A stretch of 9,445 nt of DNA from Deltaproteobacteria bacterium GWA2_55_10 (GTDB taxonomy: Bacteria; Desulfobacterota; GWC2-55-46), in the NCBI GenBank assembly GCA_001797415.1, contig MGPL01000009.1:3569-13013 (forward strand), given 5' to 3'. Of this stretch, positions 1 through 6,385 are shown piece by piece (position 1 is the first letter of the stretch; each line of letters starts with the position of its first letter). The position numbers were made by a program, and so were the translations under genes. The notes beneath the pieces were generated by a model. The model was not told where the DNA came from. It saw only the letters and a program-made list of their open reading frames with translations, and ran no database searches.

Positions 1-414
1 CTGCTGAAGCTTGTGCATGACGCCGCAAGTGTCCTCGGCAACGAGTACGATATAGAGATAATAGAGGCGCACCACAGGCACAAGAAGGACGCGCCGTCGG
101 GCACGGCCCTGAAGATCGCCGAGGTCGCGGCAGCCGCGGTCAACAGGGACCTTGAGAAGGTGGCTGTCTACGAGAGAAAGGGCATCATCGGCGAGAGGAG
201 GCCCGAGGAGATAGGCATTCAGACGATCCGCGCCGGCGACATAGTCGGCGACCACACGATAATATTCGCCGCGCCCGGCGAAAGGATCGAGCTCACGCAC
301 AAGGCGTCGTCAAGGGATACATTTGCCGCAGGCGCGGTCAAGGCCGCTGTCTGGGTAATGGACAAGCCGAACGGCCTGTATGACATGCAGGATGTGCTCG
401 GGCTTAAAGCATGA
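1..414 (+). CDS. dapB: 4-hydroxy-tetrahydrodipicolinate reductase, C-terminal part (5' end outside window)
   Basis: DapB reduces hydroxy-tetrahydrodipicolinate with NAD(P)H in the cytoplasm, in the lysine/meso-diaminopimelate pathway. The reading frame is open from base 1, so the gene begins upstream and the N-terminal Rossmann domain is missing. What remains is the substrate-binding and tetramerisation domain. It has the family signature EAHHRHKKDAPSGTA, with the catalytic His pair and Lys, followed by YERKGIIGERR, IGIQTIRAGDIVGDHT and GERIELTHKASSRDTF, all in the expected order. The C-terminus (QDVLGLKA) is of normal family form, so the gene is not broken at this end. The GTG at 13 is an internal codon, not a start. 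The TGA at 412-414 lies at the left edge of a repeat element. The rest of the dap operon would lie to the left. Confidence 0.95.
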   Translation: MLKLVHDAASVLGNEYDIEIIEAHHRHKKDAPSGTALKIAEVAAAAVNRDLEKVAVYERKGIIGERRPEEIGIQTIRAGDIVGDHTIIFAAPGERIELTHKASSRDTFAAGAVKAAVWVMDKPNGLYDMQDVLGLKA

Positions 415-536
415 AATAAGCCCCATCTGCTTTGTTGGCCTCAAAGCTCGTAGTAGCGGCGTACGGCAAAGAGTACGCCTCTTTCCTCGCTCCCCGATTT
501 AACTGGGGCCTCGCATCTGGACCTTTTTGAGCAGCC
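409..536. repeat. Dispersed inverted-repeat element, copy 1
   Basis: This block matches 5456-5585 in the same orientation. The right 81 bases (456-536) differ from the other copy at only 4 positions, and the left part has a few more changes. Inside it are a perfect 7-bp stem (458-464 with 473-479) and a CCCC/GGGG stem (492-495 with 504-507). The right arm is intact, but the left arm is degenerate and merges with the dapB stop region. No open reading frame of its own is visible. It looks like a small non-autonomous, MITE- or REP-like element. It fills the dapB-dsbC gap up to about 45 bases before the next start codon. Confidence 0.85.
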
Positions 537-581
537 TTAATGGCATTGGTTTTTCAGCAGGTTGGAATAAAGGAGAAAAAA

Positions 582-1355
582 ATGAAAAAGAGATTTTTGA
601 TAGTTCTGGCCTTCGCTCTTGCCTTCACGGTCTCATCGATTGGGGGCAGGGCAGAGGCGTTCCCGGCCACGGGCAGCGCGGCTAAATGCACTGACTGTCA
701 CACCCTTACGAAGGAGGAAGCGGCAAAGCTCCTCAGGGCCGACCAGTTCAAGGCACAGATAAAGGACGTCCGCATGAGCCCTGTGAAGGGGATCTGGGAG
801 CTGGAGGTCAGCCAGGGAGACAAGGTCTTCATAGTCTATGTGGACTTCGCGAAGAAGTTCCTTGTTGAAGGCAGGTTCACGGAGCTCTCACAGATCGGCG
901 AGAAGCAGCTTAAGAAAGTCGACCTCAAGAGGATACCCCTGGACAACGCCATCATCATGGGCAACCCCAAGGCCGAGAAGAAGGTCATAGTCTTCGACGA
1001 CCCGGATTGCCCGTACTGCGCCAAGCTCCACGAGGAGATAAAGAAGATAATCGCCAAAAGGAGCGATATAGCCTTTTACATCAAGATGTACCCGCTGCCC
1101 ATGCACCCGAACGCCTATGACAAAAGCAAGGCGATAGTCTGCCAGAAGTCAGCCAAGCTCCTCGACGATGCCTTCACCGGAAAGAAGCTGCCGGCACCTG
1201 ATTGCGAGACGGACGAGATAGACAACAACATCAAGCTCGCGGAGGAGCTTGGCATCAGCGGCACGCCCGCATTGATACTTCCGGACGGAAGGCTTCTCCC
1301 CGGATATGCCCCGGCTGACGCCCTTTTGGGGATAATAGACAGCCCGCAGCCATAA
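582..1355 (+). CDS. Secreted DsbC-like thiol-disulfide protein with N-terminal CxxCH motif
   Basis: A 257-residue exported protein. I chose the ATG at 582 because AGGAG (571-575) precedes it by 6 bases and the protein then starts with a clean signal peptide: MKKR, a hydrophobic stretch, and a likely cut after AEA (residue 26). The ORF can be read back to 540, but that would put 14 polar residues before the signal. After the cut comes CTDCH (C36, C39, H40), a c-type haem-binding motif. A DsbC/DsbG-type dimerisation-like region follows, then a thioredoxin fold with active site CPYC (C143, C146) and the cis-proline loop GTPA (P229). A further Cys pair near 'KAIVCQKS' and 'APDCETD' resembles the structural disulfide of DsbC. 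It probably isomerises or reduces disulfides in the periplasm. The N-terminal Cys pair may bind haem c or act as a second redox site, and the sequence alone cannot separate these. No DsbD-type partner is nearby. Confidence 0.85.
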   Translation: MKKRFLIVLAFALAFTVSSIGGRAEAFPATGSAAKCTDCHTLTKEEAAKLLRADQFKAQIKDVRMSPVKGIWELEVSQGDKVFIVYVDFAKKFLVEGRFTELSQIGEKQLKKVDLKRIPLDNAIIMGNPKAEKKVIVFDDPDCPYCAKLHEEIKKIIAKRSDIAFYIKMYPLPMHPNAYDKSKAIVCQKSAKLLDDAFTGKKLPAPDCETDEIDNNIKLAEELGISGTPALILPDGRLLPGYAPADALLGIIDSPQP

Positions 1356-1365
1356 AACCTGTATT

Positions 1366-1395
1366 GGCCCGGGCAGAATCGATTCCGCCCGGGCC
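1366..1395. other. GC-rich hairpin after the DsbC-like gene
   Basis: A 9-bp perfect stem, GGCCCGGGC (1366-1374) with GCCCGGGCC (1387-1395), encloses a GAATCGATTC core that can pair further. It starts 11 bases after the stop codon, where a terminator is expected. However, A-rich sequence (TAAAAAAAG), not a T tract, follows on the + strand, and no T tract follows on the minus strand either. It may stabilise the mRNA end or need a factor for termination. I do not call it an intrinsic terminator. Confidence 0.6.
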
Positions 1396-1536
1396 TAAAA
1401 AAAGCTCAAGGTCCCTCCATCCGCTCCGAAGAGTAAATAACCTTATATTTTTCAAACAATTGACTTGACTTTTGTGCATGTAAAAGGATATCTAACAGGT
1501 ATCCGGCAGGATTCGCGGCGGGAAAAGTTGATCGAG

Positions 1537-1612
<76 letters not shown>

Positions 1613-1626
1613 GATGAAAGTATTAA

Positions 1627-1655
1627 ATGTTAAGCCAAAGAGCCTGATTTGTCAA
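1627..1655 (-). promoter_or_regulatory. Sigma-70-type promoter for tRNA-Thr
   Basis: On the minus strand a perfect -35 box TTGACA (1655-1650) is followed by a 17-base spacer and TAACAT (1632-1627), which matches the -10 consensus at 4 of 6 positions. Transcription would start near 1620, a few bases before the tRNA 5' end at 1612. This spacing is what an isolated stable-RNA gene should have. Confidence 0.75.
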
Positions 1656-1705
1656 GGCTATTTGAAGGCTGATGCCCTCAGATAACGCGGGCCGCTGGAG
1701 GGAAA

Positions 1706-3163
1706 ATGGGCATGGGCGTCAAAACTACGGAAACCGGGATCGCAATGACCAACAAGGTCTTGATAATAGAGGACAGCCTGACCAGTAAGGCCATCCTGGA
1801 GGACATCCTCACGCAGAACGGGTTTGAGACGCGCTCGGCGACGAACGGCAAGGAAGGGCTCAGGATCCTGAGCGAATGGACCCCCAATGTCATACTCCTC
1901 GACCTCGTGATGCCGGGAATGGACGGCTTCAGCGTGTGCAGGGAGATAAGGCAGATGGACCTGCACCCGAGGCCGTCCGTGATAATCGTCTCGGTCAAGG
2001 GAGATAATGAATCGATTGTCACCTCTCTGGCCAACGGGGCGGATGATTTCATCGTGAAGCCCATAAAAGAGCCGGAGCTTATCGCCAGGGTCACGGCGCA
2101 GCAGCGGATCAGAGATTTTTACCGCGAACTTGAGGAGGACAAAAGGAATTTGGAGACGATCCTTGACATTACCAGCACCATGGCTGCTTCTCTCGACCCC
2201 TCTGAAGTCCTGAATACGATAGTATCAAAAGTGGCCGGGGTGACCCAGGCAGTAAGATGTTCGATAGTCCTCATAGCAAACCAGGAGAACGAAGGGTATG
2301 TGCTCGCCTCTCACGAGGACCCGGCAGTCAGGGAGCTCAAGATAGACCTCTCCAAGTACCCTGAGATACAGCAGGTCATAAACACCAAGGCCCCGCTGGC
2401 TCTTGAAGACATCGTCAACAACCCCATAATGAACCAGGTAAAGGAGAGCGTAAAGGACTTCGAGGGCATGAGCATCCTCATTGTGCCCATAGTCTTTAAC
2501 GACGAGGTGCTGGGCACCCTGTTCCTGCGCACCAGAAAAAAAGTGAACGGCTTTTCCAAGAAGGAGATAGACTTCTGCAGGATAGTCGCGAACGCGTCCT
2601 TCCACGCGCTCCGCAACGCGCGCCTGTTCGAGAAGGTAGTGAAGGAGAAAGATTACCTCAAGGAGATGGCCGTAAGGGACCATCTCACCAGCCTCTACAA
2701 CCATAACTTCTTCTACTCGCGGCTCGACGAGGAGTTCGAGAGGGCGGTCCGCTACGAGACGCCGCTGGCCCTCATAATGATGGACATAGACAATTTCAAG
2801 CAGATAAACGACACCTACGGCCACAGGGTAGGGGACATGGTCCTGAAGGAGATCTCAGCCCTCATAAAGAAGGGCGTGAGAAAGACCGACATAGTCGCGC
2901 GCTACGGAGGAGAGGAGTTCTCCGTAATACTTCCGCATACCCTCGTGAAGGGCGCGGTCGATGAGGCCGAGAGGCTTCGCGAGATGATAGAGAGCCATGC
3001 ATACGCCGGGCTCGTCAATCACAAGGTGACAATAAGCGTCGGCGTCGCATCCTATCCGCAGAAGGGGGCCATGAACTCTGGCGACCTCGTGAACCACGCG
3101 GACGACGCCCTTTACAGGGCAAAGTGGAGCGGGAAGAACTGCGTTAAAATAGCTGAAGTTTAA
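1706..3163 (+). CDS. Response regulator with REC, GAF and GGDEF domains (predicted diguanylate cyclase)
   Basis: A 485-residue cytoplasmic signalling protein. Residues ~17-130 are a receiver domain with acidic pair E22/D23, phospho-acceptor D66 in LLDLVMPGMDGF, S96, and K118 in the KPI loop. A helical linker leads to a GAF domain (~145-310), whose ligand cannot be read from sequence. A GGDEF domain fills ~325-482: MDIDNFKQINDTYGH carries the metal-binding Asp, and the active site is GGEEF (401-405). R392xxD395 five residues earlier is the product-inhibition I-site. All catalytic positions are present, so it should make cyclic-di-GMP in response to phosphorylation and perhaps a GAF ligand. No histidine kinase is adjacent. 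Start: GGAGGG at 1697-1702 is only 3 bases from ATG 1706 but 9 from the in-frame ATG 1712, so 1712 may be the true start. ATG 1745 (MTNKVLIIED) would be a typical receiver start but has a weaker ribosome site (GGGA). Confidence 0.95.
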   Translation: MGMGVKTTETGIAMTNKVLIIEDSLTSKAILEDILTQNGFETRSATNGKEGLRILSEWTPNVILLDLVMPGMDGFSVCREIRQMDLHPRPSVIIVSVKGDNESIVTSLANGADDFIVKPIKEPELIARVTAQQRIRDFYRELEEDKRNLETILDITSTMAASLDPSEVLNTIVSKVAGVTQAVRCSIVLIANQENEGYVLASHEDPAVRELKIDLSKYPEIQQVINTKAPLALEDIVNNPIMNQVKESVKDFEGMSILIVPIVFNDEVLGTLFLRTRKKVNGFSKKEIDFCRIVANASFHALRNARLFEKVVKEKDYLKEMAVRDHLTSLYNHNFFYSRLDEEFERAVRYETPLALIMMDIDNFKQINDTYGHRVGDMVLKEISALIKKGVRKTDIVARYGGEEFSVILPHTLVKGAVDEAERLREMIESHAYAGLVNHKVTISVGVASYPQKGAMNSGDLVNHADDALYRAKWSGKNCVKIAEV

Positions 3164-3177
3164 AAGCAGATTTGATG

Positions 3178-3210
3178 AAAAAAAAGGCGGGCAAGTTGCC
3201 CGCCTTTTTT
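3178..3210 (+). terminator. Intrinsic terminator of the REC-GAF-GGDEF gene
   Basis: GGCGGGCAA (3186-3194) pairs with TTGCCCGCC (3196-3204), effectively an 8-bp stem with a 3-base loop, followed by TTTTTT (3205-3210). Eight A residues (3178-3185) precede it, so it could also stop transcription coming from the right. It begins 14 bases after the stop codon. Confidence 0.92.
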
Positions 3211-3230
3211 ATTTCACACAAAGACTTTTT

Positions 3231-3250
3231 GCGCGCTGCCGCGCTTTTTT
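3231..3250 (+). terminator. Possible second, weaker terminator hairpin
   Basis: GCGCG (3231-3235) and CGCGC (3240-3244) form a 5-bp all-GC stem with loop CTGC, followed by six T residues (3245-3250). A T run also precedes the stem, so some slippage in pairing is possible. It would act as a back-up to the terminator just upstream. The short stem makes it uncertain. Confidence 0.45.
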
Positions 3251-3422
3251 GGGCATAAGGCTTCGCTCGCTGTCTGCCCCCATCCTCCGGCTCGCCCTTA
3301 TGTCGCTCAGACTTACAGCTGTCCTCGGTCCTTCTGCCCCGGCTCGCCCGCCCCGCCTCCAGCCCTATGCTCGCTTCGCATTATGCCCCGTTATTTGAAG
3401 GACGAAAGCGTGGGCCTCCTGC
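3251..3422. other. GC-rich intergenic segment without a recognisable gene
   Basis: No convincing coding frame is seen here on either strand. The + strand is rich in pyrimidine blocks with repeated CTCGCT and CGGCTCGCC words. GGGCATAA (3251-3258) and its complement TTATGCCC (3381-3388) frame about 138 bp, and CATAAGG near the left end pairs with a CCTTATG about 40 bases further on. It may be a decayed palindromic element, but there is no second copy in the window to test this. Confidence 0.35.
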
Positions 3423-3503
3423 GGGTTCAGGGTTGTACCCTGAACCCGAATATACGTAAGCGGCTTCATCGGATTTTCGGGTTCAATTTACAAAATTGAA
3501 CCC
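3423..3503. repeat. Pair of 25-bp palindromes with common arms and different cores
   Basis: Palindrome 1 (3423-3447) and palindrome 2 (3479-3503) are each an 11-bp perfect stem with a 3-base loop. Both have outer arms GGGTTCA and TGAACCC. The inner four base pairs differ completely (GGGT/ACCC in the first, ATTT/AAAT in the second), and pairing is kept in both. The loops are TGT and ACA. They are 31 bp apart, between the 3' ends of two converging operons and just beside the thiC terminator. They could be RNA hairpins in the read-through tails or DNA sites for a dimeric protein. Confidence 0.7.
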
Positions 3504-3508
3504 GCCAC

Positions 3509-3532
3509 AAAAGGCCCATAATGGGCCTTTTT
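3509..3532 (-). terminator. Terminator hairpin of the thiamine operon
   Basis: AAAAGGCCCAT (3509-3519) and ATGGGCCTTTT (3521-3531) form a nearly perfect palindrome immediately after the thiC stop (3534-3536). On the minus strand the stem is followed by TTTTGTGG, so the T tract is short, made mostly of the stem's own T arm. On the + strand the tail is TTTTT. It can therefore serve as a two-way terminator between the converging transcription units. Confidence 0.75.
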
Positions 3533-3533
3533 G

Positions 3534-4802
3534 CTATTTCTGTATCTTTATCGCGCAGAGGCTCCCGCACATGGTGCAGACTGATTCGTCCTCCGGAGGG
3601 CTCGTCTCCCTTATCGCCCTTGCCCTCTGCGGGTCTATCGAGAGCCTTATCTGCTCATTCCAGTCGAGCGCCTTCCTTGCCTTCGCAAGCCTGATATCGG
3701 CTTCCATTGCGCCTTTTGCCCGCTTGGCTATATCTCCCGCGTGCGCGGCTATGCGCGCGGCGATGACGCCTTCCCGCACGTCATTGACAGTGGGCAGGCT
3801 CAAGTGCTCGCTCGGGGTAACATAGCAGAGAAAGTCCGCGCCGGCAGAGGCCGCGATCGCGCCGCCTATGGCAGAGGTTATGTGATCGTAGCCGGGCGCT
3901 ATGTCGGTTACGAGCGGCCCCAATACATAAAAGGGCGCGCCATTGCAGAGCCTTTTCTGAAGGAGTATGTTGGCCTCTATCTGGTCAAGGGGCACATGAC
4001 CCGGCCCCTCTATCATGACCTGCACCCCGGCCTCGAATGCCCTCTTCGCAAGCTCGCCCAGGGTGATAAGCTCAGAGACCTGCCCCCTGTCGGTGGCGTC
4101 AGCCAGGCAGCCGGGACGAAGGCCGTCCCCGAGGCTGAGGACCAGATCGTATTTCTTCGCAATCTTCAAGAGCCTGTCGTATTCCTCGTAGAGCGGGTTC
4201 TCTTTCTTGTTGAACTTCATCCACTCGGCCGTGAGAGCTCCGCCCCTGCTCACGATGCCCATTATGCGCCCTTCCTTCTTGATCCTCTCTACCGAGCTCC
4301 TCGTCACGCCGCAGTGGACGGTTATGAAATCGACTCCGTCTTCGGCATGCGCCTCTATCGAATCGAACATCTCCTCAGCATCGAGCTCGACAAAGCTCTT
4401 GCCCTTCTTTCTCGCGCCGTAAGCAGCCTGGTATATGGGCACCGTGCCGATCGCGACCGTAGATTCATTCATGACCGCTTTTCTGATGGCTGAGACGTCG
4501 CCGCCTGTGGAGAGGTCCATGACAGCGTCAGCCCCTGCATCTATCGCCACTTTGAGCTTTTTGAGCTCCTCTTCGATGTCAGCCTTGTCCTGAGAGGAAC
4601 CGATGTTGGCGTTGACCTTTGTCCGAAGGCCCCTGCCGACTGCAAGGCCGGATATCGAGCGGTGCAGCTTGTTTTTATTGATTACGATTACACCGTCTTC
4701 GATGCCTTTTCGTATGAACTCGGCATCTACGCCTTCGGATGCTGCTGCGGACCTCATCTCTTCTGTTATCGTTCCCTTGCGGGCAGCCTCAAGCTGTGTC
4801 AT
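3534..4802 (-). CDS. thiC: Phosphomethylpyrimidine synthase (short form)
   Basis: ThiC is a radical-SAM enzyme that rearranges aminoimidazole ribotide into hydroxymethylpyrimidine phosphate, the pyrimidine half of thiamine. The 422-residue protein starts MTQLEAARKGTITEEM. It carries the family blocks KVNANIGSS, DAVMDLSTGGD, GTVPIYQA, VDFITVHCGV, SRGGALTAEW, LGDGLRPGC, MIEGPGHVPLDQI, LGPLVTDIAPGYDHITSAIGGA and CYVTPSEHL. The C-terminal iron-sulfur motif is CTMCGSLC (C409, C412, C416). The protein lacks the ~200-residue extension of the ~630-residue E. coli form, which is normal for short ThiC of anaerobes. AGGAG lies 5-6 bases before the ATG, and the gap to thiE is 14 bases, so the two are co-transcribed. 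The ThiC paralogue BzaF (hydroxybenzimidazole synthase) has a similar size, but the thiamine operon and TPP switch favour ThiC. Confidence 0.95.
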   Translation of the reverse strand: MTQLEAARKGTITEEMRSAAASEGVDAEFIRKGIEDGVIVINKNKLHRSISGLAVGRGLRTKVNANIGSSQDKADIEEELKKLKVAIDAGADAVMDLSTGGDVSAIRKAVMNESTVAIGTVPIYQAAYGARKKGKSFVELDAEEMFDSIEAHAEDGVDFITVHCGVTRSSVERIKKEGRIMGIVSRGGALTAEWMKFNKKENPLYEEYDRLLKIAKKYDLVLSLGDGLRPGCLADATDRGQVSELITLGELAKRAFEAGVQVMIEGPGHVPLDQIEANILLQKRLCNGAPFYVLGPLVTDIAPGYDHITSAIGGAIAASAGADFLCYVTPSEHLSLPTVNDVREGVIAARIAAHAGDIAKRAKGAMEADIRLAKARKALDWNEQIRLSIDPQRARAIRETSPPEDESVCTMCGSLCAIKIQK

Positions 4803-4816
4803 TTTAACTCCTTATC

Positions 4817-5440
4817 TTATTCCGTATCCGAATCGAATTCCTTCAATAGCTCCCTTGCGCTTGCTTCAATATCAGGGCTGTTCAGTATCGCGCCTATCAG
4901 CGCGGCATTTGCGCCGGTCTTCAATACCTGCCTCAAGTTCCCCTTGTTGATGCCGCCCAGTCCATAGACAGGTATCGAGATAGAGCGCACCGTTTTCTTT
5001 AGCTCATCGACACCGAGCGGCTCCCCATAGCCCGTCTTTGAGGGCGTATGAAAGACGGGCCCGAAGGTAATGAAGTCAGCGCTCGCCGCTTCAGCTGCCT
5101 TTGCCTCGTCTATTGAATGCGTTGATACGCCTATGATGCCGTCTTTACCCAGAAGCTCCCTTGCGTAAGTTGCTGAGTAGCTCTTTGAGGTAAGGTGCAC
5201 CCCGTCTGCGCCTGAAAGCAGGGCTATGTCCGCCCTGTCGTTTATAATAAGCCTTGCGCCGAAAGACTCGGTCAACTCGCGCACGCTCTTAGCCAGCTCC
5301 AGGAGCTCCCTTGCGCAAAGATTTTCGCGGAGCTGAACCAACCTCACCCCGCCCCTCAGGGCAGCCTGGATCTTCTTGAGAAACGCATCCCCTGAAGATG
5401 CCGAGCCGTCTGTAATGAGATATAGCCTTGGAAACCTCAT
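4817..5440 (-). CDS. thiE: Thiamine-phosphate synthase (ThiE/TenI family)
   Basis: ThiE joins the pyrimidine pyrophosphate and thiazole phosphate to give thiamine phosphate. The 207-residue TIM-barrel protein shows YLITDG, VQLREN, IINDRADIALLSGADGVHL, GVSTHS, FITFGPVFHTPSKTGYGEPLG and VYGLGGI in family order, with N67-D68, S106 and K135 present. Two usual ThiE positions differ: the Lys of the QxREK motif is lost (N40, with a one-residue shortening), and the Asp of HxGQxD is Ser (S87). A TenI-type role (thiazole tautomerase) is therefore a real alternative, although operon position between lgt and thiC suits thiE. The ATG at 5440 has AGGA 4 bases upstream, squeezed between the gene and repeat copy 2. 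No other thiamine-phosphate synthase is in the window. Confidence 0.85.
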   Translation of the reverse strand: MRFPRLYLITDGSASSGDAFLKKIQAALRGGVRLVQLRENLCARELLELAKSVRELTESFGARLIINDRADIALLSGADGVHLTSKSYSATYARELLGKDGIIGVSTHSIDEAKAAEAASADFITFGPVFHTPSKTGYGEPLGVDELKKTVRSISIPVYGLGGINKGNLRQVLKTGANAALIGAILNSPDIEASARELLKEFDSDTE

Positions 5441-5455
5441 CGCATCCTTTCGGCA

Positions 5456-5585
5456 GGCCGCTGAAAAAGTCCATCTGCTTTGTTGGCTTCAGAAGCTCGT
5501 CAGTGCGGCGTACGGCAAAGAGTACGCCTCCTTCCTCGCTCCCCGATTTAACTGGGGCCTCGCATATGGAGCTTTTTGAGCGGCC
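5456..5585. repeat. Dispersed inverted-repeat element, copy 2 (intact)
   Basis: A 130-bp element with near-perfect terminal inverted repeats: 5456-5474 and the complement of 5566-5585 differ by one mismatch and one indel. The outer part reads GGCCGCT and the inner part AAAAAG...CCAT. Internally it repeats the 7-bp GGCGTAC/GTACGCC stem and the CCCC/GGGG stem of copy 1. It occupies almost the whole gap between the lgt and thiE genes (5441-5610) and ends 7 bases from the thiE ribosome-binding site. No coding frame belongs to it. When transcribed with the operon, the arms would fold into one long stem with two internal hairpins. Confidence 0.88.
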
Positions 5586-5610
5586 TGAGTAGATGCAAGC
5601 TATTCGGGAT

Positions 5611-6378
5611 TTATGGCTTCCAGAGCCTTTTTGAAAATATTACGATCAATCCCAAGGCCGCGATAGTCAGGCTCACTGCCTGCGCCGCCTTCAGCGAATC
5701 CATCATGAGGCTGTCTGCCCTGAAGTGCTCTACGATGAACCTTCCTATCGAATAGAGCGTAAGATACATGGCGAATATGAAGCCGTCCTTGTGACCCTTG
5801 TTCCGCAGATAAAACCAGAGGAACGAGAATATGCCCAGGTTAATGAACATCTCATATAGCATCGTCGGGTGGAGCGGCGTGTTGGGGAACTCGGACCCGG
5901 CAATCGATTCCGGCGGAAAGACTAGTCCCCAGGGCAGGTCAGTGGGCCTGCCGTGGGCGTCTCCGTTCATGAAGTTGCCGAACCTGCCGAACGCCTGGCC
6001 GAGTATGATGGCAGGCGCGACAGCATCGGCCATCCTCCAGAACAGGACCGCTTTTCTCCTCAAGTATATCCAGGCAGCAGTGATGCCGCCCAGGAGGCCG
6101 CCGTGTATAGCCAGCCCGCCGTGCCAGATGGCCGGTATCTCTGAAGGGTTTGCCCCGTAGTATCCCCAGTTGAATACGACATAGTAGGCCCGCGCCCCTA
6201 TTATGCCGCCGATTACGGTCCACACTATGAAGTTCATCACGTCGTCGGGAATGAGGGCGATATTCTTCCTCTCGACCTCTTTCCTTATAAGGACGCTCCC
6301 AACAAGTATGGCGATCACATACATGAGCCCGTAAAAGCGTATGGCCACAGGCCCGAATTCTATAAGTACCGGATGCAT
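5611..6378 (-). CDS. lgt: Prolipoprotein diacylglyceryl transferase
   Basis: Lgt is an inner-membrane enzyme that moves a diacylglyceryl group from phosphatidylglycerol to the lipobox Cys of prolipoproteins, the first step of lipoprotein maturation. The 255-residue protein has several hydrophobic segments. The signature blocks are HPVLIEFGPVAIRFYGLMY at the N-terminus, IGARAYYV, W85HGGLAIHGGLLGG98 and G131RFGNFMNGDAHGRPTD. R132, N135 and N138 lie in the Lgt signature, and NGD replaces the commoner NGE. Length is normal (~250-290). Its ATG lies 7 bases after the thiG stop with a GGAG site between them, so it is translationally close-coupled inside the thiamine operon. It has no role in thiamine synthesis, so its place here is unusual. 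The repeat element downstream separates it from thiE. Confidence 0.95.
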   Translation of the reverse strand: MHPVLIEFGPVAIRFYGLMYVIAILVGSVLIRKEVERKNIALIPDDVMNFIVWTVIGGIIGARAYYVVFNWGYYGANPSEIPAIWHGGLAIHGGLLGGITAAWIYLRRKAVLFWRMADAVAPAIILGQAFGRFGNFMNGDAHGRPTDLPWGLVFPPESIAGSEFPNTPLHPTMLYEMFINLGIFSFLWFYLRNKGHKDGFIFAMYLTLYSIGRFIVEHFRADSLMMDSLKAAQAVSLTIAALGLIVIFSKRLWKP

Positions 6379-6385
6379 TTGTCTC

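Noticed and set aside
540..581. Upstream start for the DsbC-like gene
   Set aside because: It would add 14 polar residues ahead of a typical signal peptide; AGGAG is correctly placed for the ATG at 582.
1366..1395. Classical intrinsic terminator after the DsbC-like gene
   Set aside because: The stem is strong, but no T tract follows it on either strand, so it is kept only as a hairpin.
1458..1500. Promoter suggested by the doubled TTGACT around 1460
   Set aside because: No acceptable -10 box lies at 16-18 bases from either copy, and no gene starts on the + strand within 200 bases.
2225..2824. 199-codon open frame on the minus strand opposite the GAF/GGDEF region
   Set aside because: The opposite strand encodes conserved GAF and GGDEF domains; the antisense product is low in complexity and matches no family I know.
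3741..4493. 250-codon open frame on the + strand opposite thiC
   Set aside because: It is fully antisense to a clearly conserved thiC, has no ribosome site or recognisable domain, and is best explained by GC-biased third positions of the real gene.
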